Assembly (NCBI GenBank): GCA_035578155.1
Contig: JAPWDM010000015.1
Location: 8,368,709 to 8,432,708, forward strand
Reading direction: 5' to 3'
Source of the DNA: Brachynemurus nebulosus
Taxonomy: Eukaryota > Arthropoda > Insecta > Neuroptera > Myrmeleontidae
Length of the DNA stretch: 64,000 nucleotides
Positions 10,641 to 21,725 of this stretch are shown here, in pieces. Position 1 is the stretch's first letter, and each line of letters starts with the position of its first letter. The notes beneath the pieces are model-generated. The model ran no database searches, had not been told where the DNA came from, and saw only the letters and a program-made list of their open reading frames with translations. The translations under genes were made by a program, and so were the position numbers.

Positions 10641-11560
10641 TTTTTTTAATAAAGTGATTTCTTGTTGCTTCTTGTAAATATTAATTGAAATAGAAAAAGT
10701 AGACTGTAATTAATGTCTCCCATGATTTATATAATTTTTCGGGTTTTTTAAAACATGAAACAAGCATTTGAATATAAGAAACTTCGCTTCGCAATCATTT
10801 AATTGTTAACAACAATTTTTTTAATTGTTGCTCCTTGTAAATATTAATTGAAATAGAAAAAGTAGACTGTAATGAACGTCTCCCATGATTTATATAATTT
10901 TTTGGATCCTTTAAAACATGAAGCAAGCGTTTGAATATAAGAAACTTCGCTTCGCAGTCATTCAATTGTTAATAACAATTTTTTCAATTCTTGCTTCTTG
11001 TAAATACTGATTGAAACTGAAAGTTTAGACTCTAATAAACCTCTCCCATGATTTATATACTTTTTCGGGTCTTTTGAAACAGGAAGCTTTTTAATATAGA
11101 AAACTCCGGATTACAATCAATTAACTGTTAATAACAATTTTTTCAATTGTTGCTCCTTGTAAATACTAATTGAAATTGAAAGTTTAGACTGTAATGAACG
11201 TCTTCCATGATTTATATAATTTTCTGGATCCTTTAAAACATGAAGCAAGCGTTTGAATATAAGAAACTTCGCTTCGCAGTCATTCAATTGTTAATAACAA
11301 TTTTTGTAATTGTTGCTTCTTGTAAATACTGACTGAAACTGAAAGTTTAGACTCTAATAAACCTCTTCCATGATTTATATAATTCTTCGTATCTTTTGAA
11401 GCCGGAAACAAACGTTTCAATATAAGAAACTTCGTTTCGCAGTCATTCAATTGTTGATAACAATTTTTCAATTGTTGCTTCTTGTAAATATTAATTGAAA
11501 CTGAAAGTGTAGGTTCTAATGAACGTCTCTTACGCTATTTAAAATTATTTAAGTCTTTTG
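10640..11560. repeat. Tandem satellite, ~162 bp monomer with dimeric order
   Basis: The landmark ATGATTTATATA recurs at about 10722, 10885, 11048, 11207 and 11369, a spacing of 159-164 bp. Each unit also has CTTCGCTTCGCAGTCATTC and an AATTGTTAATAACAATT palindrome. Units 2 and 4 share ACTGTAATGAACGTCT and GGATCCTTTAAAACATG; units 3 and 5 share ACTCTAATAAACCTCT. This indicates an A-B dimer of about 322 bp. There is no coding sequence. The array ends near the gypsy fragment at 11.6 kb. Confidence 0.85.
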
Positions 11561-11599
11561 TATCGATGGGGCCCAGGGCAGTCGATTCGTCCCTGGTCT

Positions 11600-11987
11600 G
11601 GTCGCGCGCGGAAATTTCATTGAGCCGCCAACTTGAGATTCATCAGTGTAGGTTGTTTCATACAATGTATCACTAATATTCTAGGATCGGATGTTAGCGA
11701 GCTTGCAACCGCCTACGTGGATGACATACTAATTTGGTCAAGTTATTTCCGATCGCATATAAAACATTTAAAGATAATATTCCAAAAATTAAGAAAGCGG
11801 GAGTTACGGTAAATCTAAAGAAATCTACATTCCTGGTTTAAGAAATAAAGTTTTTGGGCCATTTTATTTCACCCGATGGTGTTAGAATGGATGAAAGCAA
11901 AATTGGGCATTGGATGAGGGCAATTAAGGATTTTCCTGAACCTAAAACCCGTAAGGATTTGCAGTCCTTTCTTGGCCTCATAAAGGG
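11600..11987 (+). pseudogene. Gypsy-type reverse transcriptase fragment (left part)
   Basis: Short frames read LATAYVDDILIWS, the catalytic YVDD box of Ty3/gypsy reverse transcriptase, then [14 protein letters not shown] and LQSFLGL, the conserved stretch before the YYR motif. Stops and frameshifts break it. The reading is interrupted at 11987 by the long-inverted-repeat element and resumes at 13912, so the two pieces were once one pol gene. Confidence 0.75.
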
Positions 11988-13911
11988 CATAGCCGGTTAA
12001 GATAGGGAAAACGGCCCTTGACGCAAAATTGATTGTTTTTATAGGAAATAATACTTCTTGGTCCCAGATACATTCCTGCCAAATTTCAACCCTCCGAGGC
12101 TAATAGTTTATGAATACACAACCAGACAAAAATTTTCAAAAAAAATTTTTTTTGACGAAATTACTGAGCCGATTTATTTGAGTTTAATATATATTTTGTA
12201 CCCACCGTAGGCAAAGTAATAAAAAAACATTTAACGTTATATCCCTTTATTATACTAATTTTTTTAAATTTTTAATTTTAAGTAAATTTTTTTTTTGGCA
12301 CTTCCGTGTTAGCGACACCCACCATTTTTTGTTCAATAATATGTCTCTTAGTACTCTATAATATATATTTTTACTGAAAAATTTTAGTTGGTAGAACATA
12401 GTAATATTTCAATACAAATGCATGCCATGTTCGGTACTACATATATTACTTATATATAAAAAGGACCATAAAGTAAAGCATCTACCTTATTTCAAAAACA
12501 CAGTAGAACTCTAAGGAGTGCAATAAAATGTTTTCTTCTCCCCTGAGTTGTAGTTCTTGGAGTTCCTGTGACGGTCTAAAAAATATATATATATTTTGAC
12601 TTGTTATAAAAAATAGGTTTTAACTTGTTAAAAAATAATTTTCAAGGTTAATTTTACCATGAATCTAAATATTTGAATGAATTCAATAAAATTATCTCAC
12701 TATACTTACATAACACAATTAAAATTACATCTAACTCAACAAAAATTATAAGTTTTAGAAACTTTATTTCAATAAAAATAATAATAATAACAATAATACG
12801 TCTTAAATGTTATAGTGTTTTAATAATAATCAACATTAACTTAATAAATTGGAAAAAAAATTTCAACAATGTATAGTAATAACAACAGTCCAACTAAAAC
12901 CTGTTGTAGTTATAAAAATATGTAGGTACATATAACTAACTTGAAGAAAGCAGTATACATGTGTGCGCGATATGTAGCTCGCCCCTCTCACTTGATGTTT
13001 TTGTTGCACTTCTTAAGGGGGTGCAGAAAGTGGATTTTTTTTGTAATAAAATTACATACGTTCATAACTACGACCAACAAGCTTAGACAAACGTCTAGCT
13101 TTATCTGCTGTTTGTCTTCTTTTGTTAACACGATGACGGGTCATGGGGAATTATAACGAAATGACCAACTGGTATACTATTTTGACAGCTAATAAACTTT
13201 GTATGAAATTGTTGACGTCGTAAAACGTGGTGTATGAGCTAATAAAGGTTCACTTGACGTCTTACAAAGGGAAAAACTCTAACAAAAGAGGATACAATAA
13301 CTATTTTGTTTTATAAATAAAGAAAGACAAACGGCAGATAATGTTGGACTTTTGTAAATTGAAACTAGTTTATCGTAGTTATGAACGCATGTAATTATAT
13401 AATTTTAGAAATAGGGTAGATATTTTACTTTACAGTCCTTTTTATACATAAGTAATATATGTAGTACCGAACATGGCATGCATTTGTACTGAAATATTAC
13501 TATGTTCTACCAACTAAAATTTTTCAGTAAAAATATATATTATAGAGTACTAAGAGACATATTATTGAACAAAAAATGGTGGGTGTCGCTAACGCGGAAG
13601 TGCCAAAAAAAATTTACTTAAAATTAAAAATTTTAAAAAATTAGTATAATAAAGGGATATAACGTTAATTTTTTTTTTATTACTTTGCCTACGGTGGGTA
13701 CACAATATATATTAAACTCAAATAAATCGGCGCAGTAATTTCGTCAAAAAAATTTTTTTTTGAAAATTTTTGTCTGGTTGTGTATCCATAAACTATTAGC
13801 CTCGGAGGGTTGAAATTTGGCAGGAATGTATCTGGGGCCAAGAAGTATTATTTCCTATAAAAACAATCAATTTTGCGTCAAGGGCCGTTTTCCCTATCTT
13901 ACCCGGCTATG
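11988..13911. mobile_element. Long-terminal-inverted-repeat (foldback-like) DNA transposon
   Basis: The arm at 11988-12499 is the imperfect reverse complement of 13401-13911. The termini read CATAGCCGG and CCGGCTATG, and the match includes AAGATAGGGAAAACGGCC and GGTTGAAATTTGGCAGGAAT. A second matched segment, 13049-13120 against 13320-13398, extends the arms further, so 12500-13048 looks like a later insertion in the left arm. The remaining loop is only about 200 bp with no transposase. Such arms (about 590 bp in total) can form a hairpin. It interrupts a gypsy pol gene at the FLGL / LYRKF junction. Superfamily unknown; a MULE-like or Foldback type is possible. The target duplication is not resolved. 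Confidence 0.8.
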
Positions 13912-14470
13912 TCCTTTGTATAGAAAATTCATTGATCAATTTTCAGAGTATACTACAAAATTGTCTAAACTATTGAAAAGAAACGAAAGTTGGGTGTGGG
14001 AGAGAGAGAAAGGGAAGTTTTTAATACAATTAAAGCTTTATTCGTAGAGTCGGTAATACTTAAACACACGGATTTTAGCAAAACATTTTATATTGGGGTT
14101 GATGGTTCGGGATTTGCCATCAGTGCACATTTATATCAATTAGACTCAGATAATGAACAAAATCCTATTGCTTTCGCTAGTCGGGCTTTGGCGGGTCCGC
14201 AAATGTGATTTACTATATCGGAAATTGAATTACTAGCGGTAGTTTCCGCGTGCGAAAAATTCAGGAATTACATCATTAATAGATCAGTAGTGGTGAGGAC
14301 AGACCATAAGGCCTTAACATTTTTACAAAGTAGCAAACACTTGAACGGACGTTCAGTGCGGTGGACACAATCGCTGCAAGAGTATAATCTAAAAATAGAG
14401 CTATGTTTTGTGCCTGCGCCTTGGAGACAACACATGGTGATAATTTTCTCCAATGTCAAATAATTTTTCT
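13912..14470 (+). pseudogene. Gypsy-type pol fragment: RT connection and RNase H
   Basis: Continues the interrupted pol gene with LYRKFIDQFSEYTTKLSKLL, then the RNase H domain: DFSKTFYIGVDGSGFAI, IAFASRALAGPQ and, after a stop at 14205, TISEIELLAVVSACEKF and VVVRTDHKALTFL. The RNase H motifs are easily read but the frame is broken at least three times, and the integrase is missing. This is an old, inactive copy and is not the same element as the intact gypsy at 43-52 kb. Confidence 0.75.
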
Positions 14471-14780
14471 CGTAACCGTATTTCTGATTCTATAAATAAT
14501 TCGATCTTGAATAAGCCCCTCGTTTAGTTCACCAAATTCACAATTTAAAGCCAGTGTTTTCGATTCGGTTACCAATGGTCAATGGCTTCTTCTTCCTTCT
14601 GATTCCGTGTAAAGAATTTATGCCTTTCGAAAGTAATAAAATGCTTCTTCGGATTGAAGTATTTTGTAAATTTATTAATCACAATTTCAATTTTGTCTTT
14701 CTCTTCTGAAGCAAAAGGAAATGTTTTATACATATATTGAAACATTCTTCGTCGATGTAACGGAGAAGAACAGCACACTG
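14460..14780 (-). pseudogene. Gypsy-type gag fragment
   Basis: On the minus strand FPFASEEKDKIEIVINKF, YFNPKKHFITFERHKFF and, after a one-base shift, TLALNCEFGELNEGLIQDRI read as the retrotransposon gag capsid domain of Ty3/gypsy elements (usual pattern: fIPKKNvtfERhkF ... LaktCeFGel...lIrDRI). It lies tail to tail with the plus-strand pol remains just upstream. This implies either an inversion or two separate insertions. Confidence 0.65.
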
Positions 14781-16120
14781 ATTTGCTTCTGGCTTTTTAT
14801 CTTATTAATTATTTTTATTAATTTATTTTATTAATAGAAAATATAATTCCTTATTAATCGGATCAACTTTTCCCAATTTTCTTTTAAATTTCTAGTCATC
14901 TTCATTTGTGATAATTTGCTTTTTGAGATATGTTGGATTTTAAAAGTAAATGCGCCACATATAATTTTTTTTTATTTTGCTTGTTATCACTTTAATTGGA
15001 TTATATTATTTGTTGATTTATATGTCAAATTTTTAAATTTATAACAATTAAAATGTTAATTCAATAGCAGCAACGATTTTTTTAAATTTTTTTTTTTTAA
15101 ATTTTTTAATCACTTTTGCTTTATAGCGCCATGTAATAGGTGATAATAGACGGTTGTTACATGTTCGAAGTCTTTATTAATAATAATTATGAAAAATAAC
15201 AAAATTAAATATATTATTTATAGGTATTCAAAATCAAATGACCATATTTGTAATTAAGTAATTACAAATATACCAATATAGTATACCCCCAAATTACAAT
15301 AAACATGTTAGCCCGTTCTCGCTCATTTTGCTCGGTTTCAGCTAAGATGGCTATTTCACCTAATACTTTCAATGGAGCACCCCGATAAAAAATAGCATCT
15401 ATGGATGTTTGAAAACAAACTAAAAAGGGTGGCACGGACACAGCGGATATAATATTGTAATTGCTGCGGGAGTCGGTTGTTAATCGACTCATAAAACAAA
15501 ACCGCACTAACATTTGTATGTGATAATTTCCAGTCACTGGATTAAAGATTTATATAGCAAATGATCATAAATAGACGACTTATTAGAATATACTAATTTT
15601 AAATATCAGATGTTTTTGCCGTCTGTACTAGACGTATACTGGTGATGTCAGGAACTGTTAAAGGCTCTTAACTTTACCAAACTATAGTAACCATTACTTA
15701 AACGAATTATTCGATAATGCGCGAATAAACAAATGTGCAAATTATTTCTAAATACTCATGAAATTGTGTAATTTTCATATGATAAAACTATCTAAGTTTT
15801 ATAGTTAGTTTAAAATTTTAAATTAAAAGACCTTTCGAGTTATTACTGATTTCTAAACATTATCTAGAATCACACAAGATTCTAATTCCGAGACTGGCAT
15901 TAAGAAAATTAACGTAATAATTGGGACTGAGAATAGATTGGAAGATTACAGAATCAAGGTATAATAAAAATTAAGGAAATTCGGTGGCTTTCCACCCACT
16001 CTTCTAAATTTCGTGAAAGTCTTGAAAATTTACATGGAATGGGATATTTTATGTTTAATATGATGTCATTAATTACAACTTATTGATCGTCTTTTAAGTG
16101 AAGTTTTTTAGAATCTTATA
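14781..16120. other. AT-rich spacer with one unassigned small ORF
   Basis: Mostly AT-rich sequence without recognisable genes. A 91-codon minus-strand frame at 15262-15537 (first codon GTG, containing SAVSVPPFLVCFQTS and ILAETEQNERERANMF) has better codon content than its surroundings but no family that I recognise. It could be an exon or chance. Confidence 0.4.
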
Positions 16121-16129
16121 TATTATTTA

Positions 16130-16770
16130 TCTAGTACGGTAACGGTAGTTTTAGGCGTTGTTGTATCTTTAAGTGTTGCCGTAACTTTAGATGTAGCTAT
16201 CTCGTTTTTGTCAAAAATTGCTCTTTTTACTACAAGAGCTCCGCTGTTTATGGGCTTGGGCCTCACATCTGTTATTGATTTGACAATTACTGATTTGACG
16301 GGGTCTCCAACATTTCTATTATTGACTTGTTAAGAAGTTCTTTCGATGGGTACAAATCATCGTCTGAATCAGGGATATCCTGAAATGGAGACGTGTTTTC
16401 TTCTTCTGGGCTGTCATCATCAAGCCCTACTGGTGCTGCTCTGGTGAGTTCAGCAATCGATTTTTTTGGTTAATCTCTTATTAGGGTAATTTCACTAGGG
16501 GCATATGCCAATTCCGATATTGGTTCTGAATTAAACGAAAAAATACCAGTTGCGGTAAAGCCTGCTTTTATATTTGCTGATGTTACGCTTTTATTCCACA
16601 CAACGCTAAAAAATTCACCAAATATCTTCTTTGTGATGTTTCGATCTTTATATCTTGTCCAATATTAGAGTACATGATCATCCCAGTGGTGTTCAAAAGA
16701 ACGAAATACAGATTTGTCCATGTCCAATTCGTATGTTACGTTGTTCGGTAAGGAACAAAAAAAATCTTAA
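16130..16770 (-). pseudogene. Pogo/Tigger-like transposase C-terminal relic
   Basis: Minus-strand reading: LPNNVTYELDMDKSVFRSFEH, comparable to the LP.nTTHvLQPLD..vF..fK box with the third catalytic Asp, then KKIFGEFFSVVWNKS and IKAGFTATGIFSFNSEPI, the typical pogo C-terminal aF.a.GiyPfn..vip box. The tail is acidic (VGLDDDSPEEENTSPFQD). At least three stops break it. It is joined to an unrelated-looking N-terminal part at about 16770, so this is a mosaic or deletion derivative. Confidence 0.6.
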
Positions 16771-17360
16771 AATTTATCGCAGCTCCAAAATTTTTTCATT
16801 GCGCGGGAGGAATGAATATACGCTTCCTTCATAAAAACAATTGGTCTTCCTTCGTTACGGTACTTAATTACGGTACTTAGATAATTAATTCATTTGCTCT
16901 GAATGAGAGGCTTTTCTATTAAAATTTCTCGGTTGGTTTTAGTTTTTCGCCACCTGTAGTCCATATTTCTTATAATAATTCGAAAATTCTCTATACTTCT
17001 ACTATAATCTACAGCCTTCACAAATGTTTTGTAGATATTCTTTAATACGGGAACAATTTTTTAAATCGTAAAACTATTGTGAACAATATTATTTAGAATG
17101 CCTTTATCAGAACGGTCAATATTTGTTTTGGGTTTTGGATGTTTACAAATTTTTTTTCATTTAAATTCACTATTTTCTGTTCCTTTTTTCGTAATTTTTG
17201 TCAATCTTCTGAGCGACATACCGGTAGCTGCAGCGACACCATTCCTAACTTGGTTCAAGGGAACTTTTTTACCATCTTTTTCATCCCTCATAAATAACAG
17301 TACATTAAAAGTTTTGGTTACGCATCTAAAATTTAAAAAAAAAGTTAAGGTTACGGGCTA
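16771..17360 (-). pseudogene. IS630/Tc1-like transposase N-terminal relic
   Basis: Reads QVRNGVAAATGMSLRRLTKI (helix-turn-helix), KPKTNIDRSDKGILNNIVH, then YRWRKTKTNREILIEKPLI and GRPIVFMKEAYIHSSRAMKK. The order of blocks is that of a large insect transposase family whose catalytic region starts VYMDETYIHSSH. Here the first catalytic Asp-Glu is altered to Lys-Glu (MKEAYIHSS), in addition to several stops, so it is dead. The sequence downstream of the first catalytic motif is replaced by the pogo-like relic. Confidence 0.6.
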
Positions 17361-17985
17361 TTTTGTAATTACAATACTTGCCTTAAATCTAGGTACCTAC
17401 TCTCTAGTGCTGAACCCTAACCTAACTTGTACAATTCTAAATAATTACAATACATGAAAAACCTATATAAATAATTAACACTTTGAAGGTTTACTTTGTG
17501 AAAATCCATATTTTATAAAATATGGGAATTTTCACTATGAATAACATTTATCTTTTACTAGCTAGCTTTTTAGTAGTTAACTCGTTATCAGGTTTAACTC
17601 AATTGAAAATACAATTACGAAACACTCCCTTTTTATTGTATGTTAGATTATGTCTATTTTATCATTTGGTTACGTAAGTACAGGACGTAAAAACCCAGAG
17701 ACTATTGATAATAAATTCCGGGGCAGGTAGACAGATAACGTTAAAATAGAAAAATAAAATAAAAATAAATCAATTATTCCAAGAATACAACATCCGGAAT
17801 AAACCAAGAATAGCTATTATCTTATTGTCCCATGTCAATACCTTCTTGGTTTATTCACTGTTGGAGATATGTTTCATCTGAAGAAGAGTTTTCTTCGGCA
17901 GCTTTTTCAAGTTTTAACTGACAAATTGTCGTTGTTAAGTCCTGGCATTGTCGCGTCATGGGGTTTGAACCAGCGAATTAGTTGT
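17361..17985. other. Intergenic, nothing recognised
   Basis: AT-rich sequence between the IS630-like relic and the jockey-type fragment. I see no ORF, repeat or RNA gene that I can support. Confidence 0.4.
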
Positions 17986-18957
17986 CAAAAGTCGTGGTTT
18001 AAGTCAATCCGCTGTTCAACGTAGTCGCTAGTAATGTACCTAGTCCTTGTAATGTATCAGTCTTGGCCGTTGGTTCTAGTTCTAAATTTGCTCCAGTCCG
18101 CAACAAAATCCTGCACCGTTATGGGTTTAGGTTTTTTCACACGAAAACAGAACTCCGTAATAACAAGTACGTGGTTGGATTCAGATGCTTGGGTGGTCTA
18201 GTGACTAAAACGGCGGGTATTCATGGTTTTGGTGATGGTTAGGTCGATGGTGTTACAAAGGAATCCTTTTGCTCACGGGTAGTGTGTGGGACCGTCCGGG
18301 AACATCAGCTTTGTTCTGATTTCTTCGAGAACCTGCATTAAAATCCTATCAATGGTATTTATGTATGTCGGTCGTTGCCTTATCCACGCTGGGTGGAACG
18401 CGTTAAAGTTGCCAGTCAGTAGTGTGTGAGGATTGCGGTCAAGAAACTTCTCGAAGTCGCCCGCATCAATCTGACCGGATATGTAAGCGGCGGTGACGGT
18501 GAATGGTGGCATCACCTCGATCAGCACGCTACCATGTTCGGTCTGGCATTGCACTATGCTTGACACTCTTACGGATGAGTAGTGCCACCACCTCTCCTTG
18601 GCGGTCTTTCCTGTCTCTACGATGAATTTTGTAGCCTGGAATAGAAAAGATTTTATTAAGTTTGAGCTAGATCTCAGTAATGGCAGCAGCATCAACGTTG
18701 TGGATGTATAGCAAAGCGAGGAGTTCTTCTTTATTCGCCAAAAGACCACCGCCGATGTTGAGGTTGAGAAGGCGAAACCGCTTAATAGATAGAAAAGCCC
18801 ACTGGTAGATAGAAAAAGCACGTTCGAAACCATCGGTGCAACTGCGTAATTTTCTCTTCAGTTCCCGAACTGAACAGCAGATCATGGTTCTGATGTCACA
18901 TAACTGATTCAATTGATTCAATTCGAAGTGACGAAATGACGAGCGTGAGAAGATCAT
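17985..18957 (-). pseudogene. Jockey-type non-LTR endonuclease fragment
   Basis: Minus-strand reading with frameshifts: LNIGGGLLANKEELLALLY and IHNVDAAAITEI (start of an apurinic-like endonuclease), GEVVALLIRKSVKHS, VTAAYISGQIDAGDFEKFL, LLTGNFNAFHPAW (the GDFN..hp.W motif with Asp changed to Asn), and LTITKTMNTR / SNHVLVI near the SDH end. The endonuclease Asp in GDFN is lost, which alone would abolish cutting. The reverse transcriptase that should follow at lower coordinates is absent. GC content is clearly higher than in the flanks, as in the adjoining ORF1. Confidence 0.7.
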
Positions 18958-19039
18958 CAGATGATGTCCCAGAACTGGATGTGTGTGGGATTGGAGCGGG
19001 TGTTGGTGCCGGAACTACGACGGAAATTACTGGAGTTGA

Positions 19040-20030
19040 ATTGGGCAGCTGCTGGTGGCTTCTATCGTGGTCGCTGACGCCACTGTGGAAGTGCTGGGGA
19101 AGTGGTTGTATTCTCTAGAACTGGGACTGGTGTTGGAACTACTGGAGCAGGAGCTGGGATGGTGATTTTGAACCAAGGGTTGAATATGGGGGCCGGTGTT
19201 GGAACGAATGCAGGTCGTTTGGGTGGCGCGCGTCTGGACTGCAATTTTCGCTGGTATTCCAGGAGAGTTAGACATTGCTGATAATTTGCAGGATGTGATT
19301 CACGGTAGCTGGCGCTGTTGGCTGGAGTATTTCTGGTCTTCGTACAGGTCTCCATAGCATGAGTGTCATCGCATTTCATGCGCCAATATTGTGTGCCGCA
19401 GTTTCGGGGGGCGTGTCCGTGCTTCTGGCACCTGGAACATTGGGTTGTGTCGCCGGTCTTCTTATAACGTTTCCACTATGTCCGGGTTCCCAGAACATAC
19501 GAGATCTTCTTAATTTGGGACAATGAAGTCCGATTGCCGAAGTTAACCTTATAACTTCCCATTGCTTGTCCCTTCATTTCGAAGACAGCTATGACCGCTG
19601 AACTTCTCGCCTAACTCTTGTTTGATATCCTTGGCACTATCCGTCGATATTCCAACGAGTACCACTTCCGTCGGTTTATCGTCGGGTATGGTATAGTTAT
19701 GGTGATCCACCTTGCCCTCTAAAACCCGTAGAAGGTTAACCTGATCGGCCGAATTCTCTAAGAAGATGCAGCACTCAGGCCTCGAGTACTTGTGGATGCA
19801 TGGCCTTGTGCAGACCGTCTTGCACAACTCAACGAGCTGTACTTGGAATTTGGCACGTTTATGCAAAACTACAGGTGGAAGCTGCCATTGGAAAGCGGCG
19901 CCACTGGTGCTACGGGCAGGTGTAGCGAATGCTGCGGCAGCGAGTCCGGGGGCTGGTTTTGGCATCGGCTTCTGGGTAACGGCAGACGGGACGGCGATAG
20001 GGGGGCTAAAACACAAGACTAGCAAACGTG
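19040..20030 (-). pseudogene. Jockey-type ORF1 (gag-like) fragment with zinc knuckles
   Basis: The part at 20025-19549 reads NLLRVLEGKVDHHNYTIPDD, PTEVVLVGISTD and AKDIKQELGEKF, the folded domain found before the knuckles in insect ORF1 proteins. After frameshifts the part at about 19450-19062 gives RTRPPKLRHT / MKCDDTHAMETCTKTR / RESHPANYQQC, matching the pattern CQ.yGHt...C....rC.kC...H....C of tandem CCHC knuckles, followed by a Pro-rich linker. It belongs with the endonuclease fragment downstream, in the order ORF1-ORF2 on the minus strand. Broken by several frameshifts. Confidence 0.65.
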
Positions 20031-20264
20031 CTCTAATGAAGCGGGAACCGTGGCCTTTTCGACATCTTCAAGATTTCGAATCCCGACGGGCATCGATGGG
20101 CTCTTCAGTCTTTTTTTCGGCTGTCGCCAGCTGGACGGTCTTCTTGTTTATTTTCACAGCTATAAACAGGAACTTGTTCCCGTCGATGATCTGCCTCTTG
20201 TATACAGTGTTACTGTTTCTCAGATTCTTAACACCTGCAACAGAAATTTTGAAAGTTAATTAGA

Positions 20265-20665
20265 AAAATAAAATTAAAGTAAAACTCCGAAACAATGGTA
20301 CATAGAAATGCGCCATTATAAGCACGATAAAATACTTTGGAATAATGATAAAAACTCCAACAATACTCGGATAAGCAAACCGATGTTTATTCAACCGATT
20401 CTAATCTCTGAATGTGATGTGTTGCTGAATTTACTAAACCATCCACAACTTTTTATAGAATAATTAAAAGTGATGGGGGTAATTTTTAACCAAGTTTGTA
20501 AATAGAATGTATTTGAAAATAATACCATGAACTAAAATAGCTATTGTCAAATAGCTATCCGAAATATACCATCAAATTATAGACTACTATCATATTCTTT
20601 TGATTTTAAGACCTACTGATTGAATTGAAAGACTTTCTAATTTTCAGATGAAATTCGTTGTCGTT
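20265..20665. other. Intergenic, nothing recognised
   Basis: AT-rich spacer between the jockey-type ORF1 and the polymerase-like fragment. No gene, repeat or RNA seen. Confidence 0.4.
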
Positions 20666-20930
20666 TAAATGTTTTACGTTTAATGATATCCGATCGAGTA
20701 AGCTTCTAATTTAAAACAACCTTCTTATTTTAACTAATAACATTCCTTGTTTAGTATTGGGTAGACACAGCCTCTTGGTATACAGTAGTAAATCGTTATG
20801 TTTGTCATAAAATTCTTTAGGGTATTCCAAATCCACTTTGAGTAAATAGCCGATAGGCGAATCGTTGGGAAATTGTTGCACGTCTATCTTGGTACTTTGG
20901 TTTTGATAAATTTTCTACTGCATCAGTTTC
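20666..20930 (-). pseudogene. Fragment resembling protein-primed type B DNA polymerase
   Basis: One clean stretch of about 40 codons reads SPIGYLLKVDLEYPKEFYD followed by KHNDLLLYTKRL. The pattern GYilEvDLeYP..lHd.HNDyPlaPe is characteristic of type B polymerases encoded by Maverick/Polinton elements and related large DNA elements, where it precedes the palm region. Nothing else of such an element (integrase, capsid, ATPase) is seen nearby, so this is an isolated remnant. Downstream minus-strand sequence to 20666 is broken. Confidence 0.55.
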
Positions 20931-21261
20931 ATAACAATTTTAAGTTTTCCAATTTATGTTTAATTAAATTAGCGAATTTTATCCAACAGTGAGTATGTAC
21001 ACCAGGTTTTTGTATTATTTCTTCAAGACTATTAAATATAAAAGAAAAAAGTACTCGCTGTGCAAATAATTGTAAACATCTGGAAATAATTCACAACTAA
21101 TAATTTTCTTACAAATAAACGCGTATCAATCTTTTGTTGCGTCATTTGAATATTGCGTTTTGAAACCCCCTGTTTATATAAATCTCCAGCAATTGCTAAA
21201 TTTTCAACCCATGTTAAACCATGCCTCGTCTAGGTAATAAAGTGTTTTATTTTCCTCTAGA
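20931..21261. other. Intergenic, nothing recognised
   Basis: AT-rich sequence between the polymerase-like fragment and a short plus-strand exon-like frame. Parts may be further decayed polymerase sequence on the minus strand, but I cannot align it convincingly. Confidence 0.3.
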
Positions 21262-21479
21262 GATTTTCAAATACCTGCAGAGGATAGAAGATATTCAATT
21301 CAAGTTCCTGTAGAGAGTATAGAGCTCAACAGAATTGTTTTATCAGAAGCTGAAGCTGTTGAAGCTGAAAATGAAAGTTTTAATGATGCAATAATGATAA
21401 GAGAAGAATTTTTAAATTACTTCTGCAACAAAAATATTTTGGACCATCACTGGGAAAGGGCATTACAAAATGATTATTA
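21262..21479 (+). pseudogene. Exon-like fragment, possibly a transposase C-terminus
   Basis: After tctag at 21258-21262 a 70-codon frame reads to TAA: YSIQVPVESIELNRIV, EAEAVEAENESFNDAIMIRE and EFLNYFCNKNILDHHWERAL. The R..f..yF tail is like the end of PIF/Harbinger-type DDE_4 transposases, whose last exon often encodes a similar R..L..Yf sequence. This is weak evidence: no catalytic residue is included. It ends just before an AT-rich tandem repeat. Confidence 0.25.
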
Positions 21480-21529
21480 ATAATAACTTAGAGCAAAGTA
21501 CTTCAGAATAATAAATGCTTTGGGAATTT

Positions 21530-21725
21530 TAAAAAAAATCTACCGTTAATTGATAGCAAATTTATTTTTTAAATAAAAATATTGTAAAAATACAAAAAAA
21601 GATAAAAAAATCTACTATTAATTAATTATTTTTATTTTAATACAAAAAAAAATTAAAAAATCTACCATTAATTAAAAACTAATTTATTTTCTAAATAACA
21701 AAAATATTATTATAAAAATACAAAT
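21530..21725. repeat. AT-rich tandem repeat, ~65 bp, about 3 copies
   Basis: AAAAAATCTAC-ATTAATTA followed by ATTTATTTT-AAATAAAA and AAAAATACAAA recurs three times with drift. It is non-coding. Confidence 0.7.

Noticed and set aside
17098..17457. 119-codon plus-strand hydrophobic frame
   Set aside because: It is antisense to the IS630-like transposase relic, which has recognisable motifs on the minus strand.
19766..20263. Plus-strand frames of 165, 76 and 69 codons
   Set aside because: Shadows of the minus-strand jockey-type ORF1 in a GC-richer stretch; no family resemblance.
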